DNA of 64,000 nucleotides from Gemmatimonadetes bacterium T265 (GTDB lineage Bacteria > Gemmatimonadota > Gemmatimonadetes > Gemmatimonadales > Gemmatimonadaceae): positions 186,001 to 250,000 of the forward strand of contig BPUI01000002.1 of NCBI GenBank assembly GCA_019973575.1, given 5' to 3'. Shown piece after piece: positions 1 through 10,778 of the stretch. The translations under genes and the position numbers were made by a program. Every line of letters starts with the position of its first letter. Position 1 is the first letter of the stretch. The notes under the pieces are model-generated. The model made no database searches. It worked only from the letters and a program-made list of their open reading frames with translations, and was not told the DNA's origin.

Positions 1-34
1 GCGAAAACGTGTTAGGCACCCCGGCGGGTGCGGG

Positions 35-754
35 TCAGCCGCGGGCGCCGAAGAGGGCGCTGCCGAGCCGGACGAGCGTCGCGCCTTCCTCGACCGCGAT
101 CTCGTAGTCGCCGCTCATGCCCATCGAGAGGTCGACGGCGGGGTGTCCGACGTCGGCCAGGACCGCGCGGGCGGCGCGGGAGCCGGCGAAGATCGCCCGC
201 AGCGTGCGCTCGTCCGCGTCGAGCGGCGCGATGGTCATGACGCCGCGCACGACCACGCCCGCCTGGGTGGTGAGGCGCTCGGCTTCGGGGCGGAGCAGGT
301 CGACGTCGTAGCCGCCCTTCGACGTCTCGCCGCTGACGTTGACCTGCAGCAGCACGTCGACCGGGCGCCGGCGCGCGACGCCGTGCTCGTGCAGCGCGTC
401 GGCGAGCCGCGCACTGTCGCACGAGTGGATCAGGGCGAAGCGGTCGACCTGCCGGACCTTGTTGCGCTGGAGGTGGCCGATGAGGTGCCAGCGGACGGGT
501 ACGTCCACGGCGGCGATCTTCCCGAGCGCCTCCTGCACGCGGTTTTCGCCCACGTCGTGCACGCCCGCGGCCCACGCGTCGGCGACGACGTCGGGTCCGT
601 GCGTCTTCGTCACCGCGACGAGCGTGACGTGCTGCCCGTGTCCGCCGCGCCGGACCGCGTCCGCGATGCGCGCCCGCGCCTCGGCCACGCGGTCGGCGAC
701 GGCGGACGCGGTCGCCGGGGCGTGCGGCGCTAGGTGCATGTCCGGCAACGACAT
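35..754 (-). CDS. yggS: YggS/PROSC family pyridoxal-phosphate homeostasis protein
   Basis: This 239-residue cytosolic protein binds PLP and is thought to control free-PLP levels; the family has no known catalytic activity. Seen in the sequence: the PLP lysine in AVTKTH (about residue 50), VGENRVQE, HLIGHLQRNK, and the C-terminal phosphate-binding stretch MGMSGDYEIAVEEGATLVRL. The length fits the family. The start at 754 (MSLPDMHL) is preferred because a TTGAGA-17-TAGCTT promoter ends 7 nt before the ATG, which implies a leaderless message; the frame is open further upstream but that part looks non-coding. It is last in a leftward block, 10 nt after the DUF2723 gene. Confidence 0.93.
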   Translation of the reverse strand: MSLPDMHLAPHAPATASAVADRVAEARARIADAVRRGGHGQHVTLVAVTKTHGPDVVADAWAAGVHDVGENRVQEALGKIAAVDVPVRWHLIGHLQRNKVRQVDRFALIHSCDSARLADALHEHGVARRRPVDVLLQVNVSGETSKGGYDVDLLRPEAERLTTQAGVVVRGVMTIAPLDADERTLRAIFAGSRAARAVLADVGHPAVDLSMGMSGDYEIAVEEGATLVRLGSALFGARG

Positions 755-761
755 GGCGCCA

Positions 762-790
762 AAGCTACCGCGCCTGACAGGGCCTCTCAA
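762..790 (-). promoter_or_regulatory. Sigma-70-like promoter for yggS, leaderless
   Basis: On the minus strand TTGAGA (790-785), a 17-nt spacer and TAGCTT (767-762) lie directly before the yggS ATG at 754, with 7 nt between the -10 box and the ATG. Transcription would start at or next to the A of the start codon. The box overlaps the end of the upstream gene, so yggS may be transcribed on its own as well as by read-through. Confidence 0.55.
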
Positions 791-2948
791 GGGAATGGGG
801 GTCCGCGGCGCCCCCCCCGCGCGCGCCCGCGAGCGGCACATTGGCGAGCGGCGCGTCCACGAACGCGTCCAGAAGCGCGGCGCGTGGGCAGGCGAGCTGG
901 CGGTACGCCCACGCGACGACGCCGTCGCCGGTGTGATCGCGGAGCCAGGCGGGCGCGATGCGGGGTGCGCGCGCGGCCGCCGCGGCGAGCGCCGTCCGGT
1001 CGCCGGCGGATGTGCCGACGAGCGTGGCGAGCGTGCGATCGAGCGTGACGAGGTCTCCGCGGGCGGCCGAGGTTTCTGCAGCTGACACGCTGTCCGGGAT
1101 TCGCGCGAGGGTCAGGCCGCGCAGACGCCACGCGCCGCGCGGTCCGCGCGCCGCGGCGCGCACCGCGTCGTCGGTCGCGAGCGTGACCACGACCGGACGG
1201 CCGGCGGCGATCGCGCGGTCACGGACCGCGGCGATGGTCGCCTCGGTCCCGAGCCACGACGTCACGACCTCGGGCGGGAACAGTGCCGCGCGGCGCGCGA
1301 GCTCCGCCCGATACCAGCGCGCTGGTAGAAGAGAAGTGGTGACGACCGTAACGTCGCGGCGGATCGCGCGCGCGCCCTGCGCTTCCCAAAGCGGGTAGGT
1401 GTCGTTGTCGCCGTTCGCGAACAGCACGGCCCCGGCGGGCGCGTTCTCGAGCAGCGCGCGGGCGTAGTCGGCCGCCGCGCGCGCGGCGGGCGGGCGGGCG
1501 CGCGACACCGCGCGCCAGTTCAGCGCGAGGGGAAGCGCGGCGAGTGCCAACCCGGCCGCGCGCGCCGACGGCCGCGCGGCTCGCCCGATCCTGTGTGTTA
1601 GGCGCCGGATCTCGACCACTGCCCCGAGCCCTGCCCACAGTCCCCACGCCCACCACGCCAGCGCGAAAAAGTAGTCGCGTTCGCGCGCCTCGTGCGGCGC
1701 GGTCGCGGGGAGTACGCCGGCGCCGAAGCTGGGGCCCGCCTTCAGATTGAGGTAGCACGCCACGCCGACACTGCCGGCCCCGAGCAGGAGCAGCACCGCG
1801 GCCCACGACCGCCGGTCGCGGCGCCGGTGCCACGCGGAGCCGACGAGGCCGAGTAGCGCGAACGCGAGCGTGACCGGGGTGCGACGCCAGCTCGGTTCAG
1901 CGCCCGGCGCGAGTCCGAGTGCGACCTGCCAGTCGGCCCACTCGCCGACGTTGGCGAGTTGAAGCCACCACGGTGCCTGGCGAGGCCAGAGGGGGGCGAC
2001 GGCGTACTGCCGGCGCCCGAGCACGTCGACGAGGCGCGCCCACGTGGAAGGGTCACCCTGGTTCAGCCACGGGTCGTGGCGCGCGCGGACGAGCAGGACG
2101 AGGGTGGCTGTCAACGCGACGACGGCCGCTCCGGCGATCGCGAGCGGCTCGCCGGCCGGTGCTCGCCCGCGTGCTTCCGCGCGGCCCGGCAACACGACCG
2201 CGGCGAGGAGCCCGGCCGTGCCGAACACCGCGAGCGTCGCGCGCGCACTTCCGACGCCGGCCGCGAGCACGGTCGCGGAGAGCAGCGCCGCGATGCGCCG
2301 CACGGCGAGCCCGCTCGGCGGGCAGCGGAACCGCCGCGACGGCGCCGGAACGCACGCGAGCCAGAGCGCGGCGGGCGCGCCGACGAGCGCGCTCAGGTGA
2401 ACGGGCACGGCGAGCGCGAGCGCGTACGCGGTCGCGGCGGCGCCCCGCGAGCCGCGGCGCACGGCGGCGCCGCGCCGGTCGGCGGCCCCGGCGTGCTCCC
2501 CCGCGACGAGCGCGAGACAGGCGAGCAAGAGCGAGAGTGCGTAGACCTCGGCCTCGGTGGCGTTGGACCAGATCGAGGCCATGCTGCCCGCGCATACCGC
2601 GGCCGCGACCCCACACGCGGCACTCCCGGTCCAGCGTGCGACCAGCCACGCGGTACACGCGCCCGCGCCGGCCGTGGACGCCGACGCGAGGAGGTTTCCC
2701 GCTGCGGCGAGCGGCACGCCGAACGCGCCGGCGACGAGCGTCCACGTGCGGCCGAGTGCGACGAACAGCGGCGTGCCCGGCGGGTGCGGGATGCCGAACG
2801 TGGCGAACGCGCTGAGGAACTCGCCCGCGTCCCAGAACGTCACGTCCGGCGCGGCCGACGCGCCGTAGACGGCGAGGAGCGCGCACCCGGCAACGACCGC
2901 CGCCAGCCGCGGGGCCCCGGCGCCCGGCGCGCGCGTCCGCGCCCTCAA
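765..2948 (-). CDS. DUF2723 polytopic membrane protein (glycosyltransferase-like)
   Basis: This 727-residue multi-pass inner-membrane protein belongs to the DUF2723 family, which is related to protein O-mannosyltransferase-type GT-C enzymes; the true substrate is unknown. Seen: an N-terminal membrane segment, the luminal acidic motif FWDAGEF followed by PHPPGTPLF, then ATEAEVYAL, many hydrophobic segments, and near the C-terminal part NGDNDTYPLWEAQG. The start is TTG at 2948, overlapping the cdaA stop codon as TTGA, which suggests translational coupling; no better start is visible. A second family member begins at 62453 with the same motifs. It holds one antisense copy of GTTAGGC (1597). Confidence 0.8.
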   Translation of the reverse strand: MRARTRAPGAGAPRLAAVVAGCALLAVYGASAAPDVTFWDAGEFLSAFATFGIPHPPGTPLFVALGRTWTLVAGAFGVPLAAAGNLLASASTAGAGACTAWLVARWTGSAACGVAAAVCAGSMASIWSNATEAEVYALSLLLACLALVAGEHAGAADRRGAAVRRGSRGAAATAYALALAVPVHLSALVGAPAALWLACVPAPSRRFRCPPSGLAVRRIAALLSATVLAAGVGSARATLAVFGTAGLLAAVVLPGRAEARGRAPAGEPLAIAGAAVVALTATLVLLVRARHDPWLNQGDPSTWARLVDVLGRRQYAVAPLWPRQAPWWLQLANVGEWADWQVALGLAPGAEPSWRRTPVTLAFALLGLVGSAWHRRRDRRSWAAVLLLLGAGSVGVACYLNLKAGPSFGAGVLPATAPHEARERDYFFALAWWAWGLWAGLGAVVEIRRLTHRIGRAARPSARAAGLALAALPLALNWRAVSRARPPAARAAADYARALLENAPAGAVLFANGDNDTYPLWEAQGARAIRRDVTVVTTSLLPARWYRAELARRAALFPPEVVTSWLGTEATIAAVRDRAIAAGRPVVVTLATDDAVRAAARGPRGAWRLRGLTLARIPDSVSAAETSAARGDLVTLDRTLATLVGTSAGDRTALAAAAARAPRIAPAWLRDHTGDGVVAWAYRQLACPRAALLDAFVDAPLANVPLAGARGGGAADPHSLERPCQAR

Positions 2949-3754
2949 CCGGCCAGCGGGATCCCCGCGTACTCGGACGTACGCCCGCCGCGGCCGCGCA
3001 GCAGCTCGCGGAGCTCGGCGGGCGCGAGGGAGCGGCGGAGGCGGCCGTCGACCGCGAGCGACACGGTCCCGGTCTCCTCGCTCACGACGACGACCAGCGC
3101 GTCACTCTCCTCGCTCAGGCCGAGCGCGGCGCGGTGGCGCGTGCCTAACGAGCGGTCCTCGACGCGCGCCTGCGAGAGCGGGAGGATGCAGCCCGCGCCG
3201 ACGATCGTGTCGCCGCGCACCACGACGGCCCCGTCGTGGAGCGGCGAGTACGGGGTGAAGATCGTCGCCAGGAGGTCGCCGGAGACCTTCGCGTTCAGCG
3301 CGGTGCCGGTGTCGAGCACGTCGCCGAGCGACACGTCGCGTTCGAGCGCGACGATCGCGCCAGTGCTCGAGCGGCTCAGGCGTTCGACGGCGTCGCCGAT
3401 CTCGTCGACCACCTCGTCTTCCTCGAGCGCGCGGACGAGCCGCGTCGCGCGCGGCTGTGTCACCTGCAAGACGGTCGCGCGCAACTCCGGCTGGAACGCG
3501 ACGAGGACGACGAACGGCAGGTACCGCACGAGCGCCGCCAGGAGCGAGCCGAGCAGGGTGAGTTCGAGCGCCCACGCCGCCCCGTAACCAACGACGAGGA
3601 CGAGCAAGGCGACGACGAGCTGCACGGCGCGCGCTCCGCGGACGAGGCGCAGCAGGCGGTACGCGAGCCAGCCGACGACCCCGACGTCGAGGACGTCGCG
3701 CCACCCGACGTGGAACGCGTCGCGGAGCGCGCGGGAGAGGTCCGGGGCCGGCAT
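2945..3754 (-). CDS. cdaA: Membrane-bound diadenylate cyclase CdaA
   Basis: CdaA makes the second messenger c-di-AMP from two ATP at the inner membrane. The 269-residue protein has about three N-terminal membrane helices (roughly residues 25-95), then a DAC (DisA_N) domain with both active-site signatures: LHDGAVV and GTRHRAALG. Length and order match CdaA rather than DisA. It lies downstream of folP, as in many bacteria, and its stop overlaps the start of the DUF2723 gene. The ATG at 3754 follows a TAATTT box by 6 nt, so it may have its own leaderless promoter inside the cluster. No CdaR or GlmM is adjacent. The Leu-Gly of RSLGTRHR is encoded TTA-GGC. Confidence 0.93.
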   Translation of the reverse strand: MPAPDLSRALRDAFHVGWRDVLDVGVVGWLAYRLLRLVRGARAVQLVVALLVLVVGYGAAWALELTLLGSLLAALVRYLPFVVLVAFQPELRATVLQVTQPRATRLVRALEEDEVVDEIGDAVERLSRSSTGAIVALERDVSLGDVLDTGTALNAKVSGDLLATIFTPYSPLHDGAVVVRGDTIVGAGCILPLSQARVEDRSLGTRHRAALGLSEESDALVVVVSEETGTVSLAVDGRLRRSLAPAELRELLRGRGGRTSEYAGIPLAG

Positions 3755-3760
3755 GCGCCG

Positions 3761-3766
3761 AAATTA
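3761..3766 (-). promoter_or_regulatory. -10 box for leaderless cdaA
   Basis: The minus strand reads TAATTT, six bases (CGGCGC), then the cdaA ATG at 3754. No convincing -35 box is seen. It matches the TANNTT plus 6-7 nt plus ATG arrangement found at five other starts in this window. Confidence 0.4.
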
Positions 3767-3865
3767 GTCCCGCGGCGCGGATGCATGGACCCCCGCGCCC
3801 GTGCTCGTGCGAACTCGCGACCGGGGCGCCGAGCGGCCCGACTCACCCCCTGCCCCGTCCGCGCG

Positions 3866-4756
3866 TCACGTCTCGCCGAGGACCGCCCAGGCGACGTCGA
3901 GCGCCTCGCGGTGGGCGCGCACGTCGTGGACGCGGAACAGCCGCGCGCCGCGCGCGAGCGCGACGACGTGCGCGCCGACGCCCCCGCACACGCGGGCCGC
4001 AGGGTCGGCGACGCCGCTCACCTCGCCGATGAAGCGCTTCCGGGACGCGCCGACGAGCAGCGGCCGTCCGAGCACCGCGAGGCGCGGAAGGCCCGCCAGC
4101 ACGCGGAGCGAGTCGGCGGTACGCTTCGCGAACCCGACCCCGGGGTCAAGGACAATCGCCTCGCGGGCAATGCCCGCATCGGTCGCACGCGCGACCGCAT
4201 GCGTCAACTCCGCCGTGACCTCCGCCAGCACGTCCACGTACTCGGCATGTTGATACGTCGCCATCTCCGCGACGGGGCCGCGCGAGTGCATGAGAATCAC
4301 GCCTGCCCCGGCAGTTGCGCAGACCGCGCCGAGCGCCGGGTCGAGCCGGAGGCCGGACACGTCGTTGACGACGTCCGCGCCAGCCTCGACGGCCGCGCGC
4401 GCCACCTCCGCTTTCACGGTGTCGACCGAGATCGGCAGTGACGGGTGGGCGCGACGCACGGCCGCGATCACAGGAACGACGCGCGCGCGTTCCTCGGCCG
4501 CCGTGACCGGGGTGTTGTGCGGCCGGGTCGACTCGCCGCCGACGTCGAGCATGTCGGCGCCGTCCGCAACGAGCGCGTCCGCGTGCGCGAGGGCGCGTCC
4601 GACGTCGTCGTAGCGGCCGCCGTCGCTGAAGCTGTCGGGCGTGACGTTCAGGATGCCGACGACGAACGGGCGCGCGAGGGAAAGCGTGCCGCCGCCGACG
4701 CGCCAGCCGGCGGAGTCCCCGACGGGCGCGTCCGCGGCCGCGTGTTCACCGGCCAC
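3866..4756 (-). CDS. folP: Dihydropteroate synthase
   Basis: FolP joins 6-hydroxymethyl-dihydropterin diphosphate to p-aminobenzoate to give dihydropteroate in folate synthesis, the step blocked by sulfonamides. The 296-residue TIM-barrel protein shows the classical GILNVTPDSFSDGG signature near residue 33, then GADMLDVGGESTRP, ISVDTVKAEVA, VNDVSG, and the C-terminal GASRKRF motif. The start is GTG at 4756, 6 nt behind the exporter gene, so the two are probably co-transcribed. FolP next to CdaA and FtsH is a conserved neighbourhood. The N-terminal 25 residues before the barrel are Ala-rich and variable. Confidence 0.95.
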   Translation of the reverse strand: MAGEHAAADAPVGDSAGWRVGGGTLSLARPFVVGILNVTPDSFSDGGRYDDVGRALAHADALVADGADMLDVGGESTRPHNTPVTAAEERARVVPVIAAVRRAHPSLPISVDTVKAEVARAAVEAGADVVNDVSGLRLDPALGAVCATAGAGVILMHSRGPVAEMATYQHAEYVDVLAEVTAELTHAVARATDAGIAREAIVLDPGVGFAKRTADSLRVLAGLPRLAVLGRPLLVGASRKRFIGEVSGVADPAARVCGGVGAHVVALARGARLFRVHDVRAHREALDVAWAVLGET

Positions 4757-4762
4757 CGCGGC

Positions 4763-6406
4763 TCAGTGCGCGTCGACCGCCGCGGCCGGACCCTTCGGGC
4801 GCCGCAGGAGCAGCACCGCCGGCGCGACGACGACGAACGTGATCAGGAGCAGCAGCCACGCGTCGTTGAAGCTGAGGATCGACGCCTGCGCTTGCACCTG
4901 ACCGTCGAGCACCTTGTACGCGGCCTGGCGGGCCTCCGCGGTCGACAAGCCGCGCGCGAGGAACGCGCCCATCGTCTGCTGCACGCGGGCGTCGGTGAGG
5001 ACGTTCCCGGTCGCGAGGTGGCTCACGACGTCACTGCGGTGGAGGTCGGTGTGCGTCGTCAGGTAGTTGGCGAGAATCGCGATGCCGAACGAGCCGCCGA
5101 GCTGGCGTGCCAGGTTGATGAGGCCTGCCGCCTGCTGCGCCTCGCTGGGCTTGAGGCTCGCGTACGCGACGTTGTTGATCGGCGTGAAGAGGAAGCCAAG
5201 CCCCGCGCCGCGGATAAGCAGCGCCAGGCGCGTGTCCGGCTCGCCCGCGGCGGTGGTCAGGTGCCCGAGATCCCACATCGACCACATGAACAGCGCCATC
5301 CCGATCAGGATGAGGAGCCGCGCGTCGACGAGCGGCTTGGCGCCGTTAAGCGCGCGGCCGCAGATGATCGCGGTGGCAGCGGTGGCGAGTCCGCCGGGGA
5401 GCATCGTGAGGCCGGTCTCGGTCGGCGAAAAGTGCAGCAGACTCTGCGTGAAGAGCGGGTAGATGAACGTGCCGCCGTAGAGGCCGAAGCCCATCGCGAC
5501 GAACAGGAAGATGCTCGAGGCGAGCTGACGGTTCTTGAGCACGCGGAAGTTGACGACCGGGTGCTCGTTGCGCGGCGAGAGCTCCCACCAGAGCATGGCC
5601 GCGAGCGTGACCCCCGCGAGCACCGCGAGCCGCACGATCCACGCGTCGGAGAACCAGTCCTTCTCGTTCCCCTCTTCGAGCACGTACTGCAGCGAGCCGA
5701 GGCCGGTGGCGAGCAGGCCGATCCCGAGCCAGTCGACCGGCACGTTCTTGTTCTGCATGCCCGGCGGGTCGACGAGGAAGTTGCTGACGAGGAAGGTGCT
5801 CACGATGCCGATCGGCACGTTGATGAAGAAGCACCAGTTCCACGTGTAGTTGTCGGTGATCCACCCGCCGAGGGTCGGGCCTAACGTCGGCGCGACGATG
5901 ATGCCGAGGAGGAAGATCGCCTGCACGAGCCCCTGCTGCTCCGCCGGGAAAATCTGGCGGATGGTCGCCTGCGCGGTCGAGAGGAGCGCGGCACCGCCGG
6001 CACCCTGGACGAGGCGCCACAGCACGAGTTCGCCGAGCGAGTGCGAGTTCCCGCACAGCCACGACGAGATGATGAAGAGGACGATCGAGAACGTGAGGTA
6101 CCGCTGGCGGCCGAAGCGCTGGGTGAAGAACGCGGTCATCGGCAGGAAGATCACGTTGGACAAGATGTAGCTGGTCGAGACCCAGCTGATCTCCTGCTGC
6201 GTGGCGCCGAGATTCCCGGCCATCTGGGGGAGCGCGACGTTGATGATTGTCGTGTCGAGGACCTCCATGATCGCGGCCGTGATCAGGCCGACGAGGATGA
6301 TCCACTTGTACTGGTTCTGCTCTTCGGCGAACGCCGCGGCCGCGCGGCTCGCGGCCGTGGCGACGGCCCCGCTCGGTGCGGCGGCTTCTCTGACGGTGGT
6401 GGCCAT
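4763..6406 (-). CDS. DHA2-family MFS multidrug exporter (EmrB/QacA type)
   Basis: This 547-residue inner-membrane protein is a 14-helix drug:proton antiporter of the EmrB/QacA subfamily. Seen: a soluble Ala-rich N-terminus of about 33 residues, motif D1 around LDTTIINVALP, RFGRQRY (loop 2-3), LVQGAGGAALL and the antiporter motif LGPTLGGWITDNYTWNWCFFINVPIG split over helix 5, then GRRP-like segments and a long hydrophobic C-terminal half. No EmrA-type membrane-fusion partner or TetR regulator is adjacent. It is inserted between ftsH and folP, two genes usually close together, and lies 6 nt before folP. The substrate cannot be told from sequence. Confidence 0.9.
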   Translation of the reverse strand: MATTVREAAAPSGAVATAASRAAAAFAEEQNQYKWIILVGLITAAIMEVLDTTIINVALPQMAGNLGATQQEISWVSTSYILSNVIFLPMTAFFTQRFGRQRYLTFSIVLFIISSWLCGNSHSLGELVLWRLVQGAGGAALLSTAQATIRQIFPAEQQGLVQAIFLLGIIVAPTLGPTLGGWITDNYTWNWCFFINVPIGIVSTFLVSNFLVDPPGMQNKNVPVDWLGIGLLATGLGSLQYVLEEGNEKDWFSDAWIVRLAVLAGVTLAAMLWWELSPRNEHPVVNFRVLKNRQLASSIFLFVAMGFGLYGGTFIYPLFTQSLLHFSPTETGLTMLPGGLATAATAIICGRALNGAKPLVDARLLILIGMALFMWSMWDLGHLTTAAGEPDTRLALLIRGAGLGFLFTPINNVAYASLKPSEAQQAAGLINLARQLGGSFGIAILANYLTTHTDLHRSDVVSHLATGNVLTDARVQQTMGAFLARGLSTAEARQAAYKVLDGQVQAQASILSFNDAWLLLLITFVVVAPAVLLLRRPKGPAAAVDAH

Positions 6407-6445
6407 ACGTCGGTCGGGACAGGATTAACGCCGGTCGCCGGACGT

Positions 6446-6478
6446 ACGAACGGGCGCCGTTGCGCGGCGCCCGTTCGT
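6446..6478 (-). terminator. Hairpin terminator downstream of ftsH
   Basis: A perfect 14-bp stem, ACGAACGGGCGCCG paired with CGGCGCCCGTTCGT around a 5-nt loop, lies 28 nt past the ftsH stop and 40 nt before the exporter start. There is no clear U tract, as is usual at this G+C content. It would reduce read-through from ftsH into the exporter-folP-cdaA genes. Confidence 0.6.
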
Positions 6479-6505
6479 GACGTACGGGTCAGTCCGGCTC
6501 TGTGC

Positions 6506-8497
<1,992 letters not shown>

Positions 8498-8660
8498 GAA
8501 CCTCTCACTTCCTGCGGACTAACCCGCGGTGTGCGCGCCGGCCGCGGGCGTCCGCGACGCGCGGACGGCGGTGGCGTGCAAAGGTCTTGATACACGGCTG
8601 CGAGCGCAACGGCAATCGCGGCGCCGGCCCGCCCCTGCGCCGTACGACGGCGATCGCGTC

Positions 8661-9269
8661 TTACGACGCAAGGCTCGCCACGTACGGCACATGTCGGAAC
8701 TGTTCGGCGTGATCGAGGCCGTAGCCGACGAGGAACTCCTCGGGTGCGCCGAACCCGACGAACCGGACCGGGTGCTCCAGACAGGACGCGGTGTGCTTGT
8801 GCAACAGCGCGCAAATCTCGAGCGAGCGCGGCCGCCGCTCGCCGAGCAGTCCGACGAGCGTCTGCAGCGTGCGCCCCGAATCGACGATGTCCTCGACTAA
8901 TAGAATGTGTTTACCCTCGAGCGAGGTTTCCGGATCGTAGACCAGGCGGACGTTGCCGCTCGAGACGGTCGCATCGCCATAGCTCGATGCAACGAGAAAA
9001 TCGACCTGCAGCGGGCGGACGACCTGCCGCACGAGGTCGCTCAAGAAGATGAAGCTGCCCTTGAGCAACCCGAGTACGAGTAATTCGCCGTCCGGGTACG
9101 CGGCCGTGATCTCCCGCCCGAGCGCCGCGACGCGCGCGGCGATCTCCTGCTCGGTATACACCACGCGCAGCAATTTGCGCCCAGCGAGCCGCGGGTCGTG
9201 CGCGGGGTCGATGGGCGGGCTGGGCGGCGCGGCGATCGCGGACGACTGCGTCGGAGAGGGAGGAGGCAC
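8661..9269 (-). CDS. hpt: Hypoxanthine phosphoribosyltransferase
   Basis: Hpt salvages hypoxanthine and guanine to IMP and GMP using PRPP. The 202-residue protein contains the PRPP-binding signature ILLVEDIVDSGRTL, the flexible-loop segment ASSYGDATVSSG and the LGLLKGSF phosphate loop near residue 75. The GTG start at 9269 gives an unusual Pro/Ser/Ala-rich N-terminal extension of about 30 residues before RLAGRKLLRVVYTEQEI, where most family members begin; no internal start fits better. It stands 33 nt downstream of tilS and 163 nt upstream of ftsH, the classical tilS-hpt-ftsH order. Confidence 0.95.
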   Translation of the reverse strand: MPPPSPTQSSAIAAPPSPPIDPAHDPRLAGRKLLRVVYTEQEIAARVAALGREITAAYPDGELLVLGLLKGSFIFLSDLVRQVVRPLQVDFLVASSYGDATVSSGNVRLVYDPETSLEGKHILLVEDIVDSGRTLQTLVGLLGERRPRSLEICALLHKHTASCLEHPVRFVGFGAPEEFLVGYGLDHAEQFRHVPYVASLAS

Positions 9270-9302
9270 GGCCGAAAAGGCGGAACGGACGACGGGACGC
9301 GA

Positions 9303-10448
9303 CTACGTGTAATCAGACGAGTCAGGCGGCGCGACGCCAACAACGGCCGGCACGTGATCGACGTCGGGCGCGCAGGACGCGCCCCGCGCGACGACGAACT
9401 GCCACGAGCGACGTCCTTCCGCAGCCGGGTCGGCGTCGTAGACGAGGGTGACGTGCGGGGTACCCAGGGCGCCATCACGCCTCGAACGATCGTCGGCCAC
9501 TGGCACTCGCGCGGGCTGCACCGTGCCGTCGTTTACGCGCGCGACTACGCGCGCGGTGTACGCAACGAGCCGTGCGAGCCCGCGGCGATCGAGTCGGACT
9601 CCGCCGCGCGCGGCGAACGTGGGCCAGAAGACGGCGAGGGCGTCCGGGCTGAGCCCTGCGAGTGCACCGACTGAAAGACGCGCGTCCCTAGGCGTCGCCT
9701 CGTCGGGCGCGGCATCGCACTCGACGGAGTACGCGCCGAGTGCGGCGGCCCACGCGTCGACGTCGTTCCGCCAACGCGCTGCGCGCGCGGCGAGGTCGGT
9801 CAGTCCTGCGGTCGTGCCGGGACAGACACGGTCGATCGCGGGCAGCAGATCGGCCCGCAGCCGAACCCGGAGGTGCCGGCGGTCCTCGTTGCCCGGGTCG
9901 TCGATCCACCGGACGTCGTGCGCCGCGGCGTACTCGGCCACCCGCGCACGGGACAGCGTCAGCAGCGGACGCACGATCGTCGCCGACGGAGCAGCCAATG
10001 CGGCCAGCCCTCGCGCGCCGGCGCAGCGGAGCACGCGCATCGCCGCGGTTTCGATCTGATCGTCCGCCGTGTGGGCGGTCGCGACCGCCGCCACACGCAC
10101 GTCGGCGGCGACCGCGCGCAGGAAACGCCAACGCGCGGTACGCCACCCGGCCTCGGTGCGCGCCGGGTGCGCCGCGCGCCCGCTCACGAGTGGGACGCCG
10201 AGCGCGTTCGCGGTCTCGCGCACGAGCGACACCGCCGACTCCGCGTGCACGCCGGTGCCGTGGTCGAACGTCGCGACGGCGCGAATCGAGGCTGGGGCGG
10301 CGGTCGCGGCCGCGCGGAGCAGCACCATGCTATCGCGGCCGCCCGATACCGCGAGCACCACCGCACGCGCGCCGAACGAACCCAGCACGCCGGCGACGGT
10401 CTGCGAGACGGCGTCGTCCCCTGCGTCGTCCCACGGTCGTCCGCTCAC
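9303..10448 (-). CDS. tilS: tRNA(Ile)-lysidine synthetase TilS
   Basis: TilS changes C34 of the CAU-anticodon tRNA(Ile2) to lysidine so that it reads AUA; it is normally essential. The 381-residue cytosolic enzyme has the N-type ATP-pyrophosphatase P-loop AVSGGRDSMVLL near residue 35, followed by TFDHGTGVHAESA and AHTADDQIET. The C-terminal part is shorter and less conserved than in E. coli TilS. The start is GTG at 10448; the gene heads the leftward hpt-ftsH block. A possible substrate tRNA with a CAT anticodon lies at 36070-36143. Confidence 0.93.
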   Translation of the reverse strand: MSGRPWDDAGDDAVSQTVAGVLGSFGARAVVLAVSGGRDSMVLLRAAATAAPASIRAVATFDHGTGVHAESAVSLVRETANALGVPLVSGRAAHPARTEAGWRTARWRFLRAVAADVRVAAVATAHTADDQIETAAMRVLRCAGARGLAALAAPSATIVRPLLTLSRARVAEYAAAHDVRWIDDPGNEDRRHLRVRLRADLLPAIDRVCPGTTAGLTDLAARAARWRNDVDAWAAALGAYSVECDAAPDEATPRDARLSVGALAGLSPDALAVFWPTFAARGGVRLDRRGLARLVAYTARVVARVNDGTVQPARVPVADDRSRRDGALGTPHVTLVYDADPAAEGRRSWQFVVARGASCAPDVDHVPAVVGVAPPDSSDYT

Positions 10449-10518
10449 TGGACGGCCCGCGTCGTGCGCCTGACAACGGGGGCGGAGGCAGCCGCTACCT
10501 CGCGACGAGCCGGATGGC

Positions 10519-10524
10519 TACAAT
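10519..10524 (+). promoter_or_regulatory. -10 box TACAAT for the small membrane-protein gene
   Basis: TACAAT, a near-consensus -10 element, stands 31 nt before the TTG start at 10556 in the tilS upstream region. A transcript starting near 10531 would include the GGGAGA Shine-Dalgarno but exclude the in-frame ATG at 10514, which supports the TTG start. The -35 region is weak. Confidence 0.4.
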
Positions 10525-10555
10525 TCCGCCGCTCGCACACCCTCGGGAGACCGTC

Positions 10556-10747
10556 TTGGAACACAACAACTTTCTCGGCACCGCGTGGGCCGCCCTCGGC
10601 ATGACGGCCTACTACCTGGCGCTCGTGTGGATCAACACGCTGCTCGGCCTGTTCCTGACGCCCCTGTTCCTGATTCCAATGACGTGGCTGCAGGACCGGA
10701 TCGGCATGCGCCGAGCGCCGGCCCGCACGGCCCCGGCGGCACGCTGA
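10556..10747 (+). CDS. Small membrane protein, function unknown
   Basis: This 63-residue protein is not recognised. It has a short polar N-terminus (EHNNFLGTAW), a hydrophobic stretch of about 35 residues that could form one long or two short membrane helices, and a basic Arg/Pro/Ala tail (RIGMRRAPAR). The TTG start is chosen because GGGAGA lies 7 nt upstream and a TACAAT box lies before it; an in-frame ATG at 10514 would precede the likely transcription start. The gene stands alone, divergent from tilS, with its own promoter-like box and a strong hairpin terminator, which argues that it is a real gene. Confidence 0.6.
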   Translation: MEHNNFLGTAWAALGMTAYYLALVWINTLLGLFLTPLFLIPMTWLQDRIGMRRAPARTAPAAR

Positions 10748-10778
10748 CGCTCCGCGAACCGAGACGCTCGACGCACCT

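Noticed and set aside
1959-3587. Long plus-strand open frame of over 500 codons opposite the DUF2723 and cdaA genes
   Set aside because: It is Arg/Glu-rich without any recognisable domain and mirrors two clear genes on the other strand; such frames are common in GC-rich DNA. The same holds for 4445-5884, 6041-8011, 26250-27305, 27173-28459 and 52637-54076.
10514-10558. ATG at 10514 as start of the small membrane protein
   Set aside because: It would overlap the TACAAT box and has no ribosome-binding site, whereas TTG at 10556 has GGGAGA 7 nt upstream.
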